Shown piece by piece: positions 6,350 to 6,538 of a stretch of DNA of 6,538 nt; the first letter of the stretch is position 1, and each line of letters starts with the position of its first letter. Origin of the DNA: JBEIJQ01 sp040380145 (GTDB lineage: Bacteria; Bacteroidota; Bacteroidia; Chitinophagales; Saprospiraceae); NCBI GenBank assembly GCA_040380145.1, contig JBEIJQ010000165.1:1-6538 (forward strand), read 5' to 3'. Below the pieces are notes generated by a model. That model was not told where the DNA came from. It worked only from the letters and a program-made list of their open reading frames with translations, and ran no database searches. A program made the translations under genes and the position numbers.

Positions 6350-6392
6350 GTCTGAACTATGATTTTGGTGATTCATTTGATTTTTATGATTT
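6350..6392 (+). repeat. Degenerate direct repeat A, copy 2
   Basis: This is the second copy of the 6139 unit: GTCTGAACTATGATTTTGG, then ATTCATTTGATTTTTATGAT. Unlike copy 1, it follows directly on a copy of repeat B (6321-6341). Both A copies are followed by a related GGGC(C)TGAAGA stretch (6121 and 6396), after copy 2 and before copy 1, which suggests a longer, rearranged tandem unit. Confidence 0.75.
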
Positions 6393-6446
6393 TTTGGGCC
6401 TGAAGAAAGGGAAGTGGCGGTGGGGGATTTTTTTCGGCCCTTGTGC

Positions 6447-6479
6447 GGGGGGGGGATTTGGGGTAAAAAAAGGGGCGGG
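6447..6479 (+). other. G-rich tract with G-quadruplex potential
   Basis: The plus strand has nine G at 6447-6455, GGGG at 6460-6463, GGGG at 6472-6475 and GGG at 6477-6479, separated by 4, 8 and 1 nt. Four runs of at least three G with short loops fit the common G-quadruplex pattern. The tract touches the inner end of the right inverted-repeat arm. There is no direct evidence that it folds. Confidence 0.45.
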
Positions 6480-6526
6480 AAAATCCTGCCAATCCTAAAA
6501 TCCTGTAAATCCTGATTCAGACAAAA
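6480..6526 (-). repeat. Right arm of the 47-nt imperfect inverted repeat (AATCC array)
   Basis: The arm ends TAAATCCTGATTCAGACAAA on the plus strand and holds AATCC units at 6482, 6491, 6499 and 6508, the same 9-8-9 spacing as the left arm. The 214 nt between the arms contain repeat B copy 2, repeat A copy 2 and a G-rich tract. The five mismatches fall in the short stretches between units. Confidence 0.85.
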
Positions 6527-6538
6527 GAAAAAACCAAC

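Noticed and set aside
6219..6526. CRISPR array or iteron origin as the explanation of the AATCC/GGATT units
   Set aside because: The units are 5 nt at 8-9 nt spacing, only four per arm, with no spacers of CRISPR size, no cas gene and no replication initiator gene in the window.

Overview
The window looks like a piece of a Bacteroidota chromosome. The evidence is a type IX secretion (T9SS/Por) C-terminal sorting domain on one protein, exact copies of the Bacteroidota -7 promoter box (TAnnTTTG) in front of three genes, and GC-rich genes that still favour AAA lysine and TTT phenylalanine codons, between AT-rich, repeat-laden spacers. The spacer style makes me think of the Saprospiria, but that is only an impression.

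All recognisable genes lie on the minus strand, so the layout is read from high to low coordinates. At 6139-6526 there is a mosaic of degenerate direct and inverted repeats built on GGATT/AATCC units, with a G-rich tract inside. At 5075-5830 is the C-terminal part of a secreted beta-helix protein with a T9SS tail. It has a -7 box but no signal peptide, and it ends at a strong hairpin terminator (5009-5045). From 4838 down to 620, two genes are packed with one base between them. The first is a two-domain enoyl-CoA hydratase/3-hydroxyacyl-CoA dehydrogenase (FadB/FadJ type). The second is a CPC-type copper-transporting P-type ATPase with one N-terminal metal-binding domain. From 479 off the left edge runs a cysteine desulfurase with its own -7 box and a clear one-base frameshift near position 184.

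The beta-oxidation enzyme and the copper pump are probably co-transcribed from one promoter just upstream of 4838, although they share no obvious pathway. The desulfurase (sulfur mobilisation for Fe-S clusters or tRNA thiolation) is a separate unit by promoter evidence. The beta-helix gene is separated from the operon by the terminator.

I see no CRISPR array, tRNA, rRNA, integrase or transposase. I do not see a convincing new multi-gene system. The least explained part is the repeat mosaic at the right end, where a 47-nt imperfect inverted repeat (42/47 matches) keeps exactly the same 9-8-9 spacing of GGATT units in both arms and encloses a candidate G-quadruplex.
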